DNA of 64,000 nucleotides. Origin: Hesperophylax magnus. Its lineage: Eukaryota > Arthropoda > Insecta > Trichoptera > Limnephilidae. The stretch covers positions 5,084,001-5,148,000 of the forward strand of contig JAIUSX010000119.1 of NCBI GenBank assembly GCA_026573805.1. Direction: 5' to 3'. The notes beneath the pieces were generated by a model, which saw only the letters and a list, made by a program, of their open reading frames with translations, searched no databases and was not told where the DNA came from. Both the position numbers and the translations under genes were made by a program. Shown here piece by piece: positions 10,190 to 19,475 of this stretch (positions within the stretch are counted from its first letter, which is position 1; each line of letters begins with the position of its first letter).

Positions 10190-11560
10190 AAGACACTTGA
10201 AAATGATCTACTTTGCTGTCTGTCAATCTATCATTGAGTATGGAATAATAGCATGGAGACATGGAGAGGTGGCACTTCATCTGCAGTAGACGCAATATCT
10301 GTCAATCTATCATTGAGTATGGAATCATAGCATGGAGACGTGGGGAGGTGGCACTTCATCTGCAGTAGATCCAATATCTGTCAATCTATCATTGAGTATG
10401 GAATCATAGCATGGAGACATGGGGAGGTGGCACTTCATCTGCAGTAGACCCATTATCTGTCAATCTATCATTGAGTATGGAATCATAGCATAAAGACATG
10501 GGGAGGTGGCACTTCATCTGCAGTAGACCCAATATCTGTCCATCTATCATTGAGTATGGAATCATTGCATGAGGAGGTGGCACTTCATCTGCACAAGACC
10601 CAATTTCTGTCAATCTATCATTGAGTATGGAATCATAGCATGGAGACATGGGGAGGTGGCACTTCATCTGCAGTAGACCCAATATCTGTCAATCTATCAT
10701 TGAGTATGGAATCATAGCATGAAGACTTGGGGAGGTGGCACTTCATCTGCACAAGACCCAATTTCTGTCAATCTATCATTGAGTATGGAATCATAGCATG
10801 AAGACATGGGGAGGTGGCACTTCATCTGCAGTAGACCCAATATCTGTCAATCTATCATTGAGTATGGAATCATAACATGAGGAGGTGGCACTTCATCTGC
10901 ACAATACCCAATTTCTGTCAATCTATCATTGAGTATGTAATCATAGCATGGAGAGGTGGCACTTCGTCTGCACAAGACCCAATTTCTGTCAATTTATCAT
11001 TGAGTATGTAATCATAGCATGGAGAGGTGGCACTTCATCTGCCCTAGACCCAATCATAAAAGCACACAAAACCGTTATCAAAATAATCCATAGGCTACCT
11101 CTAATTACAGACTACAACTTTATCATTAATATTATGAATGTCTTTGACATTCGACAAATATACCCAAAAACTATCTTCACGCATATATACAAACATACAT
11201 AAATACCACACAAAAAGTTTAAATACTCTCTGTACTCGAAACAATAACAAAGATTTACTCCAAATTCCTGTAATGCATACTACTTTGGGTCAAACAAGTT
11301 TTAGGTACATTGCAACAAGATTGTACAATACTCTTCCAGAGAATTTTAAAAAGAACATTATAATTTGGAAAAAAGTAATAATAGCGCCTTTACCGGTGCT
11401 CTCACCCAAATTCGAAATTATTGATCTAACAAAAATATTGGTGATAATATTATAAAATAATTATAGGTATATTTATATGTATTTAAACTAACTTTTAAAA
11501 TTATTGCCTCAACACAGGCTAGCCGCTAGCCTACTGAGACAGGTTTTGGGAAACCACAAC
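10190..11560 (+). mobile_element. LINE C-terminal fragment containing an expanded minisatellite
   Basis: The plus strand reads IYFAVCQSIIEYGIIAW before the tandem array, and EYVIIAWRGGTSSALDPIIK then AHKTVIKIIHRLP after it. This is the post-RT segment of jockey/CR1-like LINEs (Q-S-I-x-x-Y-G-I-I-A-W-G-G then the Q-K-x-I-I-K-I-I block). After a frameshift come NVFDIRQIYPK and TTLGQTSFRYIATRLYNTLP, which end the coding region near 11400, and a 3' hairpin near 11505-11545. The coding frame is broken and the 5' part is missing. The tandem repeat inside it (10221-11045) is built from the LINE's own codons. Confidence 0.75.
10221..11045. repeat. LINE-derived minisatellite, 71/79-bp units, 11 copies
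   Basis: Units start with TGTCAATCTATCATTGAGTA at 10221, 10300, 10379, 10458, 10537, 10608, 10687, 10766, 10845, 10916 and 10987. Spacings are 79 or 71 bp; the 8-bp difference is the presence or absence of an insert in the GCATGGAGACATGGGGAGG part. The unit encodes the LINE segment CQSIIEYGIIAW. Neither length is a multiple of three, so the array destroys the frame. Confidence 0.9.
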
Positions 11561-12054
11561 ATTATCTATTTGTTAACACGTATTCTTAGTTATAGTTGCA
11601 AGTTTCTTAAATATGCTGAAACCATAGATATAAAATAAGTAGAAGGATCCACAGACCATGATATAAATCCTTTATATAATAATGGAACTATGGTAAAAGA
11701 ATTTATCCACTATAGACTATATACTATATCAGTTTATTCGTAACTTATTCGTATTGACTTTGTATTTAAAAAAACTACCTTAAATTTATAATGACATAAT
11801 GTCAAATAAGACCCCAAGATCGTAGGGGTGAATTTATTATTAGACGATACTGTAAATGGTCCAAAGACTCAGTATCACATCCAAAATAAACTTGTTTAAC
11901 TACGTACTTTATCATTTGTAAATCCCAAATCCGGTAACACGATAGAATTTATGGCTTCCAGAGTATATACCGGGTAATCTGTTCCAACCTACCTACAGAA
12001 TAATACGTCTATGCAGCTTTTAAAATACAGTTCGGTTTTTCTCATCACAGCTAA
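11561..12054. other. Intergenic; nothing recognised
   Basis: AT-rich, without recognisable coding or repeat content. Confidence 0.4.
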
Positions 12055-12190
12055 AAGAGTGCTGAGGAGAATGCAAGGCTGTAGAAAACATAGTGAACAA
12101 GATTAAGAAGGGGACTTAAATGGTTTGGAAATATGGAATGGATGAACGGAGAAGAAGAGGTAGGGGATGCCCGAGAAACATATAAGACTA
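12055..12190 (+). mobile_element. RTE LINE relic, plus strand
   Basis: The run CTGAGGAGAATGCAAGGCTG followed by AAATGGTTTGGAAATATGGA and AGGGGATGCCCGAGAAACAT parallels, in the sense direction, the L-R-R-M, L-R-W-F-G-H-V-E-R-M and R-G-R-P-R-K-T blocks of the neighbouring RTE fragment. It is shortened, with stops. A similar tail (GGATGCCCGAGGAATAC) recurs at about 24880. Confidence 0.5.
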
Positions 12191-12251
12191 ACTAACTAAT
12201 TAACAATCACGCCGTTTCTCCGCGGGAGTAGGCAGAGATAGTCATATTCAT

Positions 12252-12640
12252 TCAACGTCTCATACATACTCTTCTATTATTCTGACTCTTGACATGGCCC
12301 GACTCAAGTATCTGATTCACTTGGTTGTGCCATGTCTTCCTCGGGCGTCCCCGACTTCTGTTACCATTCACGTTTGCATCATATATTCTCATTAGACTCA
12401 TTTCTTCGCTCATTCGCTCTACATGCCCAAACCATCTAAGCGTCCCTTTCTTGATCTTACTCATTACGCTTACATCAGCCTTGCACTCTTTGCAAATTTC
12501 TACATTTCTCACACGATCATACATGGTTTTACTACACATACGCCTCAGGAATCTCATTTCTACAGCATTCAGTCTACTTTCATGCCTTACTTTCAAACAT
12601 CAGGGTAGGTACCAGCACTAAGACCATATAAGAGCATATG
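12252..12640 (-). pseudogene. RTE-class LINE reverse transcriptase, C-terminal fragment
   Basis: The minus-strand frame (114 residues from 12596 to 12252) contains ESRLNAVEMRFLRRMC, GTLRWFGHVERM and RGRPRKTWHNQVNQIL in that order. This is the standard C-terminus of RTE-type endonuclease/reverse transcriptases. Upstream on the minus strand, LLYGLSAG-like codons (about 12625-12645) mark where the frame would join the L-L-Y-G-x-E-x-W block, but a frameshift and the start of a minisatellite break it. The intact protein copies its RNA at a nicked target. Only the terminal fifth or less is here. Confidence 0.75.
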
Positions 12641-12735
12641 AGAGTATATAAAAACATGTAAGAGCATATAACAGCATATAAGAGCATATATAAGACCATA
12701 TAAGAACATATAAGAGCACATAAGACCAAGTTAAG
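12620..12735. repeat. Short tandem repeat, units near ATAAGAGCAT
   Basis: Imperfect ~10-20 bp units of the type AAGAGCATATAAGACCATAT repeat across about 115 bp. The motif is the complement of ATGCTCTTATATGGTCTT, the codons for M-L-L-Y-G-L at the 5' break of the adjacent RTE fragment, so the array probably grew out of that LINE sequence. Confidence 0.7.
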
Positions 12736-13069
12736 CAAATAGCAAAACCGAGTAATTAAACACTATAATTTTTTTTTTACGTTTTTTTACTACTATATAT
12801 ATTTTTTTAAATGTCGACCTAGTTGCGCATCCTGTAGGTCGGCTATTTCAAAGATTAGTTGTTTTGGTTTCACTGAGGATTAAACCTTCCTCCCCAAGGA
12901 CTGGAGTCCACCGCGTTTACAACTGCACAAAATTCCGATTGGGTCAGGATCAGGATATTTATATTCATTATGCTATATTATAACTTAAGTTTAATCTTTA
13001 TTTTTATTGCTAATATGGTTTTTATAATAATATGTATTTTGTTTTACCATAACATGTGCTTTGCAGTAA
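12736..13069. other. Intergenic; nothing recognised
   Basis: Contains poly(T) runs at about 12770-12790 and 12805 and otherwise unassigned sequence up to the first family P element. Confidence 0.4.
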
Positions 13070-13192
13070 AAATAAATGCCGCCAACGGGATTGAACCCGT
13101 ACCTTCTGATGTCCGGTCAGGTGCTCTGAGGTGGTCGTCGAGATATTTTCAATTTGTATTGATATTACAGGTGACTAATTATTCCTTATAAT
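13070..13192 (-). mobile_element. Family P tRNA-bearing element, partial
   Basis: On the minus strand, a tRNA 3' half (anticodon stem CTGA/TCAG, T arm ACGGG-TTCAAT-CCCGT, acceptor end TGGCGGC) occupies about 13076-13130. The 5' half of the tRNA is missing. On its other side lies an arm, GAGATATTTTCAATTTGTAT to GACTAATTATT, in the opposite orientation to that seen in intact copies. This copy is therefore rearranged around the break. Confidence 0.65.
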
Positions 13193-13450
13193 AAAAAAAT
13201 TATAAGTACCTATAAAGAAGAGTTTCCATAGCAAGCGGCATAGCTTTGTTTTCCACACAAATCAACAATTTAATTCAGAGATTGTTTAAATTTCGCACAC
13301 TTGACCTACAAAATAGGAGAAATTTTACAAAAAAAGATTTTTTTAAATATCCCCATTTTTCCAACCCTAAAGCAGAATTTCGATACTTGATGACATTTTG
13401 CACACTTGACGTTCAAAATAATAGGAAAAATACAACTGTCTAACGTGATA

Positions 13451-13800
13451 TTTTGAAATACACACATTGAAAAATCTCCTGATAAAAGATACATGACGCC
13501 AACGGGACTTGAACCCGTGTCCTTTCGATTGCCGGTCGACAGCTCTGACCACTGAGCTATGGCGGCTTATCTCTTATCCGCGAAATAATTCAATATATAC
13601 TAGTGTTTCATTCAATAATTACTGCTTATTACATTTTTTCACCTGAAACAACCAACAATATTTTATATGAGAAAGACATTGTAAGTGCTAACTCTCTCAC
13701 TAGATGGCGTCGAGACAAATTGTCTACATTTTTTGGTGAAAAATACTAGAACTTGTCAAATATTATTTTTTTTTTTTTTTGGTAAAAAAAAAAATATATA
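13451..13800 (-). mobile_element. Family P element with complete tRNA-like core
   Basis: Layout on the plus strand: left arm 13451-13494 (CACATTGAAAAATCTCCTGA type), tRNA-like core 13495-13566 on the minus strand, right arm 13567-13630 (ending TTCAATAATTACTGCTTAT). The two arms are imperfect inverted copies of each other. Beyond the right arm, 13630-13800 carries a further segment (including CTAGATGGCGTCGAGACAAA and a poly(T) run) that recurs at 31090-31220 next to other P copies, so it may belong to the same, longer element. Confidence 0.65.
13495..13566 (-). tRNA. tRNA-like sequence inside a P element (probably not a host tRNA gene)
   Basis: Folds as a cloverleaf by eye: acceptor stem GCCGCCA pairs with TGGCGTC at six of seven positions; D arm GCTC/GAGC; anticodon stem TCGA/TCGA with loop CCGGCAA; T arm ACGGG/CCCGT with loop TTCAAGT. 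The A-box (TAGCTCAGTGGTCAGAG) and B-box (GGTTCAAGTCC) are intact, so RNA polymerase III could transcribe it. Loop position 33 is C instead of the universal U. That, and its location between repeated inverted arms, argue for a tRNA-derived mobile element. Confidence 0.6.
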
Positions 13801-13814
13801 TAAATAATGATAAA

Positions 13815-13945
13815 CGATACATGACGCCAACGAGATTTTTCAATGTGGATGAGTGTTTCAGGCTAATAATTATTGCTTATAAAATAATTGTTACCTTTGT
13901 GCTATGCATAAAAAATCTTGTCTTAAACATTAGTTTACCAAAAAA
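13815..13945 (+). mobile_element. Family P element, tRNA core deleted
   Basis: ATACATGACGCCAACG, the last bases of the tRNA-like core, runs directly into AGATTTTTCAATGTGGATGA and ...GCTAATAATTATTGCTTA, then the outer segment GTTACCTTTGTGCTATGCAT ... ACATTAGTTTACC. The tRNA core has been lost by deletion. The right arm and outer segment match the copies at 30.9-31.1 kb. Confidence 0.7.
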
Positions 13946-14864
13946 ATAATAATAATAAAGAAAATCGTTTGAGGGTGGGTTTTGGACATATAAATATCTA
14001 CTTTTGTTTTAAAATTTATGAATACTTTGCAAACTTGACCTTTAAAACAGGAATAAGGTCACTGTCAACATGAGATTTAGAAACACCATCCGATCTCATT
14101 ACCACCTTTCAAAAAGAATAAAGCCTATCTAACGCAGGACGTTACAGCTTGTTTACTAAAAACTGCAGTAAAATTCATATTTATGATTATAAAATAGTGT
14201 TAATTATTCTACTCTAGTCCCGCGCCCGGCCCACTAGACTGCAGACTGTGCTAGCTGTACATAAATTAGTGCAAAGGTGTTGCAGTCTACCGAGGGATTA
14301 ATCTTACGTGGTGCTTGCGCTACCCTTAATGCATTACCTTGGAACTGCATTGGTAACAGGTACTGTACCGGTTCGCTTCTATTAAATATTCTAAAGCAGT
14401 GTTCCCCAACGTGGGGCGCACGCTCAAGTTATAAATAGTACTTTGAATTGAATTGAAATCTCACTTTCATAACTGGTAGGAATTGTGTGGAGAATTATAT
14501 GTGGAGAAAAATACATATCTATAATATAAAATTTGTTTACCAGAAAACTATTTCAATTCAATATTTGAAATGTGTATTTCTGTTGTTTAAATTTCTTAGG
14601 GTTTTAATCCATCCACTATTTTAAGCGTTGAAGTGATGCATGGAAAAAAAGGTTAAGAGCTATTGATTTATGATAAAGGTTTAGGAGTTTTAAGCTCTTC
14701 TCACAGGGTCGAAGTTGATGTTGATAATGCATTTAGCCCAGGATTATGTTTTCCAGTGAAACCGACACCAGTACGTTTAACTAGGCATTAAAACATACTC
14801 ATGTTAATGCACAAAAACGCTTCCACTGCTGACAGCGGACAACACCTTGCTTTAATAACATTCA
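13946..14864. other. Intergenic; one hAT-like end
   Basis: Apart from the hAT-like terminus at 14397-14423 I see nothing identifiable. A few lines near 14025-14080 (ACTTGACCTTTAAAACAGG) resemble 13404-13425, suggesting an unnamed dispersed repeat. Confidence 0.35.
14397..14423 (+). mobile_element. Possible hAT-type terminal repeat
   Basis: CAGTGTTCCCCAACGTGGGG then CGCACGC is the typical look of a hAT-superfamily transposon end (CAGTGnTCCCCAACn-GGGGCGC). I found no matching inverted end nearby, so it may be a truncated copy. Confidence 0.4.
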
Positions 14865-15065
14865 TACATCGTCTCCAATATACCCTTCTGTTATTCTGAT
14901 TCTTAACACGATACGATCAAGTATTTGGCTCACTTAATCGTGTCATGTCTTCCTCAGGGGCCAAAGACTTCGTCAATAAATCACTTTCGTATAAAATAAT
15001 TTCCTTTTTTCGTGCATTCTTCTGCATTCCCAAAACATCCCTAGGCGTTCAGATCTCAATTTTAT
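14865..15065 (-). mobile_element. RTE LINE 3' relic
   Basis: CTTCTGTTATTCTGATTCTT, then ACTTAATCGTGTCATGTCTT and CCTCAGGGGCCAAAGACTTC, parallels 12270-12360. TTCCCAAAACATCCCTAGGC parallels 12422-12445. It is therefore a degraded copy of the same RTE C-terminal region on the minus strand. Confidence 0.55.
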
Positions 15066-15079
15066 CCATTAAAACTTAC

Positions 15080-15555
15080 TTAAGGCGATACCATGTGTAG
15101 TAATGCAAAATCATGTGTTTTCGGTGTGAAAATTTGGTCGCCTAAAAATGTTTCAGATTCCTTAATTAAATACTGTGAGTAGAATACATCTTGGCCTTTG
15201 AAACAATCGAGTATTTTTTAGATAAGTCTTTTTATAAGCCCAGAAAAAATAATGTAAAGGCCTAAGAAAATTGCTTTAAAGTTCAAAATCTCCTACTTAC
15301 GAACCCATTTTCGGTTATGATTTTATTGTATAATGTGGCAAATTAAGTTATTTATAAAATGATCGAAAAAAAAAATATTTATGCCTGAACATCCACAAAA
15401 TAAAATAACACTTCTTGGCCATGTTTTTTTCTTGCATAAATCAAAACAGGCGGATGGTGTTAAGCGGGAATTTAAACCTTATCGCCATCTACGTGAGGGT
15501 TATTATTGATAGCGGCTCAATTTAAAATATTACACGACTTAGAGCATCGTCTTAA
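15080..15555 (+). mobile_element. TTAA-flanked MITE (family M), copy 1
   Basis: Begins TTAAGGCGATACCATGTGTA and ends AGAGCATCGTCTTAA. The termini form an imperfect inverted repeat of about 20 bp, with TTAA at both outer ends. It has the same length class and internal order as the copy at 50424-50906. There is no coding capacity. TTAA target duplications are typical of piggyBac-group transposases, but the terminal bases (GGCGATGC) are not the usual piggyBac CCC, so the driving family is uncertain. Confidence 0.75.
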
Positions 15556-17835
15556 AGCTTTACATTCTTTCCCGAAACTTGACAATTTAACATCGAAATA
15601 TATAGTTTTATCTCCAAATACGCCTCAAGGATATCATTTATATTTAATTCACTCCATTTTCATATAAAAGAGGTGGACAACATACATTTTTTTAATAAAG
15701 GGTTTGTACCAGCACTCTAATGTAGACTGCTAGCTTCGCTTCTTTCGACTATTTTCATTAGCGCCAACCGCATTAAGTTCTCCCTTAATGGAGTATCCTG
15801 AATTTACTTTCTTTTGTAATTAATATTGTCTCAAAAAAGTATTATTTTTATTTTCTGGCAGAAATATTACATTAATAAGAAACGTAACATTAACGCAGTT
15901 CCATTAAGGGGATTAATACAAGCCTTAATTTTATATGTTATCTCATATGAACAATACTAATAATTATGTGTGTTGAAATTAGTGTCCTAATGAGTTGAGT
16001 AGACAGTAGTTCGTTAGTTGTTTCCTCTGCACAGATATTTCCTAGAAGTGTGATCTATACCACATTGAAATAAACCAGAAGTTGTCATTTAGTAAGAGCT
16101 TCCGACTCCTAGTCCTTGGACATGAATAAAATCGATTTTCTGATCAAAGGCGAAAATTGAAATTTTTTTTAACTTTTCAAAATACCCAAAGTTACGGAAA
16201 ATTGAACTTATTTCAGGCTTGTGGATACGCCCACAACATACTTCCATCTTTGTTTAAGATATATTTTTGACTCCTAGGCCCTAGAGAGGCTGATAAAATA
16301 TAATGAGAGCTACCAACATCTTTTCCATCAGGGGCGACATCTATACAAAATCTTTTTTTTTTAAATGGCCGCAACAGCTGTAACAATAACAAAAAAATAC
16401 TTGCAGAACTTAATGATTATATTATTAAATTTGATTTTAATAAAATTAAAAATAAACTTATTGTAGCTCTACGAATTAAGCACAAAAACAATAAACAAAA
16501 ATCATTCTTAATTATAAAGATTTCCTAATAAGATATACCTACGATAAGAAGGGCTTTACACTGCTCAGGATAAAATATTTACTCTATAATATTTATGCAA
16601 GATATTTTTAGACTGGCACCACTTTGTTTCGTTCCTCAAAAACACGGTCATTTTTTGCATTTCGCTTTTAGTTGCTAACTTCACGTTTCTTCATACGACA
16701 TTTGCGGTGTCATTGACCCGGTTAGCTTTTAATTGCTTAGAAATTCGGCCAATTTGATAATGCGTTCCGTATTTGCTTTTGTAAATCGATTTGAAATATT
16801 TCTCTGATAGTGCTGCCAATGGGTATTACTGCTTTTTTTACATCCGTCCGCGATTTTCGTCTTAATACCACAGTAATACGTACCTGCGGTTTACAGCCGG
16901 TATACGCAGTACGCAGGCGCGTGTTTATGTGTAACGTTTTATACCAACCTGTTGTTATCCGTCCGTATTGTATATTATGATTAAGACGGTATTGGTATTG
17001 ATATGTTTAAATTTAACTTGGTGAACGTTTTGGATCATATTATAAATCTATTCCAACCTTATTCTTTGAACCTTTGGTTATTTTTTTGTTAACCTATCGG
17101 AATATTGCATTTTTGTTTTCATGTATTTTTATATTATCTATTGTAATATTATTTTTACTATATCTATCTCAATTCTAAATTATTCATCAAATCAAAATTA
17201 TACCACATTTACTTATCGCATATACTACACGCCCACATCATACTTCTGCAAGTTCATATCTTCAGTGGTTGTTCTATTCCTCTTAAAGTAATCTTGTCGG
17301 GATGTCAATCACAATACTATTGTTACCCGAAAATACTCGTAACTAACTGTTAGCCTTTATTATCTCGTTACATATCTCGGACAGTGTTATTCTGCCAGTG
17401 GCGTACGGTACACAATAACTGAGAGAAACTCTACGAGATAAAATTGGGATTGTTAAAATAAAACTACCAAACTTTGTGGAAGAAATATTTATGAAGGAAT
17501 AACATTTTTTTTCCTTTGGTTGATAAAAAATAATGGTTTTAAATATATCAGATGTATTCGGTTCGATAGTTATTTCCTGTTCTCACAAAATTTGATAACA
17601 CTTATACAAAAAAAATGTTTTAATGATCGTTTGGTAAAAAAGATATCTTAAAATTTACGAGTTATTTTAAAAGTACACACTTAAGACCCTGCACACCCAA
17701 AAGGATTTATAATTTTGTAAACGCCCACCGCCAATAGCTTCAATAGCTGCGCTCTGGGGTTCCATAGTCGTTCAAAGATAAGAGTTAAGAAATTATAATG
17801 TACTGTATGTTGGATTACCGCCATCTTTTGAGATC
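15556..17835. other. Intergenic; nothing recognised
   Basis: About 2.3 kb of AT-rich DNA. I found no motif-bearing open frame, RNA gene or repeat shared with the rest of the window. A CpG-containing stretch at 16840-16935 lies in otherwise plain sequence. Confidence 0.4.
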
Positions 17836-18068
17836 TTTAATTTGCCACATTATTCAAAAACACCATAACCAAAAAGGGGTTCGTAAGTAGAAGATTTTAA
17901 ACTTTAAAGGAGTTTTTATTGGTCGAATACTATATTTTTTTATGAGATTATAAAACCACCGTTTTAATGGCCAGGATGTTTTCTACTCGCATTATTTAAT
18001 CAAGCATCTAAAATATTATTAAGCGATTAAATTTTCAAACCAAAAACACAAACATGATTTTGCATTAC
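17836..18068 (-). mobile_element. Family M MITE, inverted partial copy
   Basis: The reverse complement aligns with the first half of the family M MITE. TAATTTGCCACATTAT, then GGGTTCGTAAGTAGAAGATT, then TTTCAAACCAAAAACACAAA all occur in matching order. It runs into the 42-bp tandem array exactly where the MITE's terminal GCATTACT segment lies. The distal half of the element is missing or too diverged. Confidence 0.7.
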
Positions 18069-18518
18069 TTCATCACCTTGAAAGCTAAGTATTTACTCAT
18101 TTTGCATTACTTCATCACCTTGAAAGCTAAGTATTTACTCATTTTGCATTACTTCATCACCTTGAAAGCTAAGTATTTACTCATTTTGCATTACTTCATC
18201 ACCTTGAAAGCTAAGTATTTACTCATTTTGCATTACTTCATCACCTTGAAAGCTAAGTATTTACTCATTTTGCATTACTTCATCACCTTGAAAGCTAAGT
18301 ATTTACTCATTTTGCATTACTTCATCACCTTGAAAGCTAAGTATTTACTCATTTTGCATTACTTCATCACCTTGAAAGCTAAGTATTTACTCATTTTGCA
18401 TTACTTCATCACCTTGAAAGCTAAGTATTTACTCATTTTGCATTACTTCATCACCTTGAAAGCTAAGTATTTACTCATTTTGCATTACTTCATCACCTTG
18501 AAAGCTAAGTATTTACTC
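18057..18518. repeat. 42-bp minisatellite, 11 apparently perfect copies
   Basis: The unit TTGCATTACTTCATCACCTT then GAAAGCTAAGTATTTACTCA and TT repeats 11 times with no difference I could find. Because 42 is a multiple of three it creates a spurious 162-codon frame (repeat ILHYFITLKAKYLL). It begins at the GATTTTGCATTACT end of the inverted M MITE, so the MITE terminus probably seeded it. Perfect identity implies very recent expansion or homogenisation. Confidence 0.95.
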
Positions 18519-18790
18519 GTATATCCCCTTTCTCCTATCTGACTAAATATGTGCTTGAGAAGCAACTGTCTTCCAGCAGTAAATTTAATGTCGGGATATT
18601 ACCACAATTTGTCGTTTAGTTATTATTCTAAACAACACTTGAAAAGCCCAAAAACAAACAAATTATTGTTTTATTACAAGTGTGTAGATATAATCCTAAT
18701 AAATCAAAAGGTATAAAAAAAATTACAAAACAGTTATAAACCTTTTTTTTGTGCGACAGTTTTAAGTATTAATTCGCGGTAAATATTTTA

Positions 18791-18805
18791 TGCTTATCTT
18801 TAAAT
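18791..18805. repeat. 15-bp target-site duplication, left copy
   Basis: TGCTTATCTTTAAAT here is repeated exactly at 21677-21691. The pair brackets the LINE, as expected for target-primed reverse transcription. Confidence 0.9.
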
Positions 18806-18873
18806 TTTTTTTTTTTTTTTTATGTGACACCTCACAAGAGTGTCCCTGCCTGTGGAGTGCACAGACAGGGGAA

Positions 18874-19475
18874 CTATGTCACCACCCGGTTGGGCGGCGT
18901 TGTGAGGCGGAGTAAGGTAGGGGCTGTGGGAACTGATTTGTTAATGCGGGCCTTGAAGAGTCTCGGATTATAGGAGGGAGGAAAAACAGATGCCGGTAGC
19001 TCGTTCCACATACGAGCCGACTTACACAAAAACGAGTCGTAAAAACGGCCCGTTCTCATGAAGCCAACGTCAACCGTGAACGGGTGTTCAGTTCGTGTCC
19101 GTCGAGTTTCGCGCACGTACACCGGTGCATCAGGAATCAATGCTGCTAGCTCCTTGGAGCAGGTTCCATTGAAATACCTGTAGAACAGACACAGCATGCC
19201 TACATTGCGTCTATGCATTAGAGAAGGCAATCGGTCTGTACACAACGGATTGTCAATCAGACGGATCGCTCTCCTTTGCACAGATTCAAGCAGGTTTATC
19301 AAGTATTTTGGGGCACCAGCCCAAGGTGGCTCCCAAATTCAATAGTTGGGCGGACTTGAGACTTGAACAGGGTCAGCAGCTGGTCACTGTTGAAGAATCT
19401 CCTAGCCCTGTACAAGACGCCCAACTTTTTGGAGGCCTGATTTACTCGGGCTTCTATGGATCCCCGATACTTGAG
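18874..19475 (-). pseudogene. LINE ORF2 C-terminal region
   Basis: The minus-strand frame from 19302 reads NLLESVQRRAIRLIDNPLCT, then LMHRRNVGMLCLFYRYFNG, then FMRTGRFYDSFLCKSARMWN and ELPASVFPPSYN. This is the conserved post-RT region of this LINE family, also seen in the 61-kb copy. Upstream (19320-19475) the RT thumb segment RARRFFNSDQLLTLFKSQVR is in another frame, so a frameshift lies near 19320. The stop near 18876 is the natural end. Confidence 0.8.

Noticed and set aside
10221..11045. CRISPR array
   Set aside because: Units are 71-79 bp with no spacer-repeat alternation, are built from LINE codons, and the genome is eukaryotic.
16600..17450. Possible bidirectional promoter near CpG-containing sequence
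   Set aside because: No core promoter elements or coding exons nearby; base composition shift is too small.
18054..18542. 162-codon open frame on the plus strand
   Set aside because: It is made entirely of the 42-bp minisatellite, whose unit length is a multiple of three. No gene signal exists outside the array.
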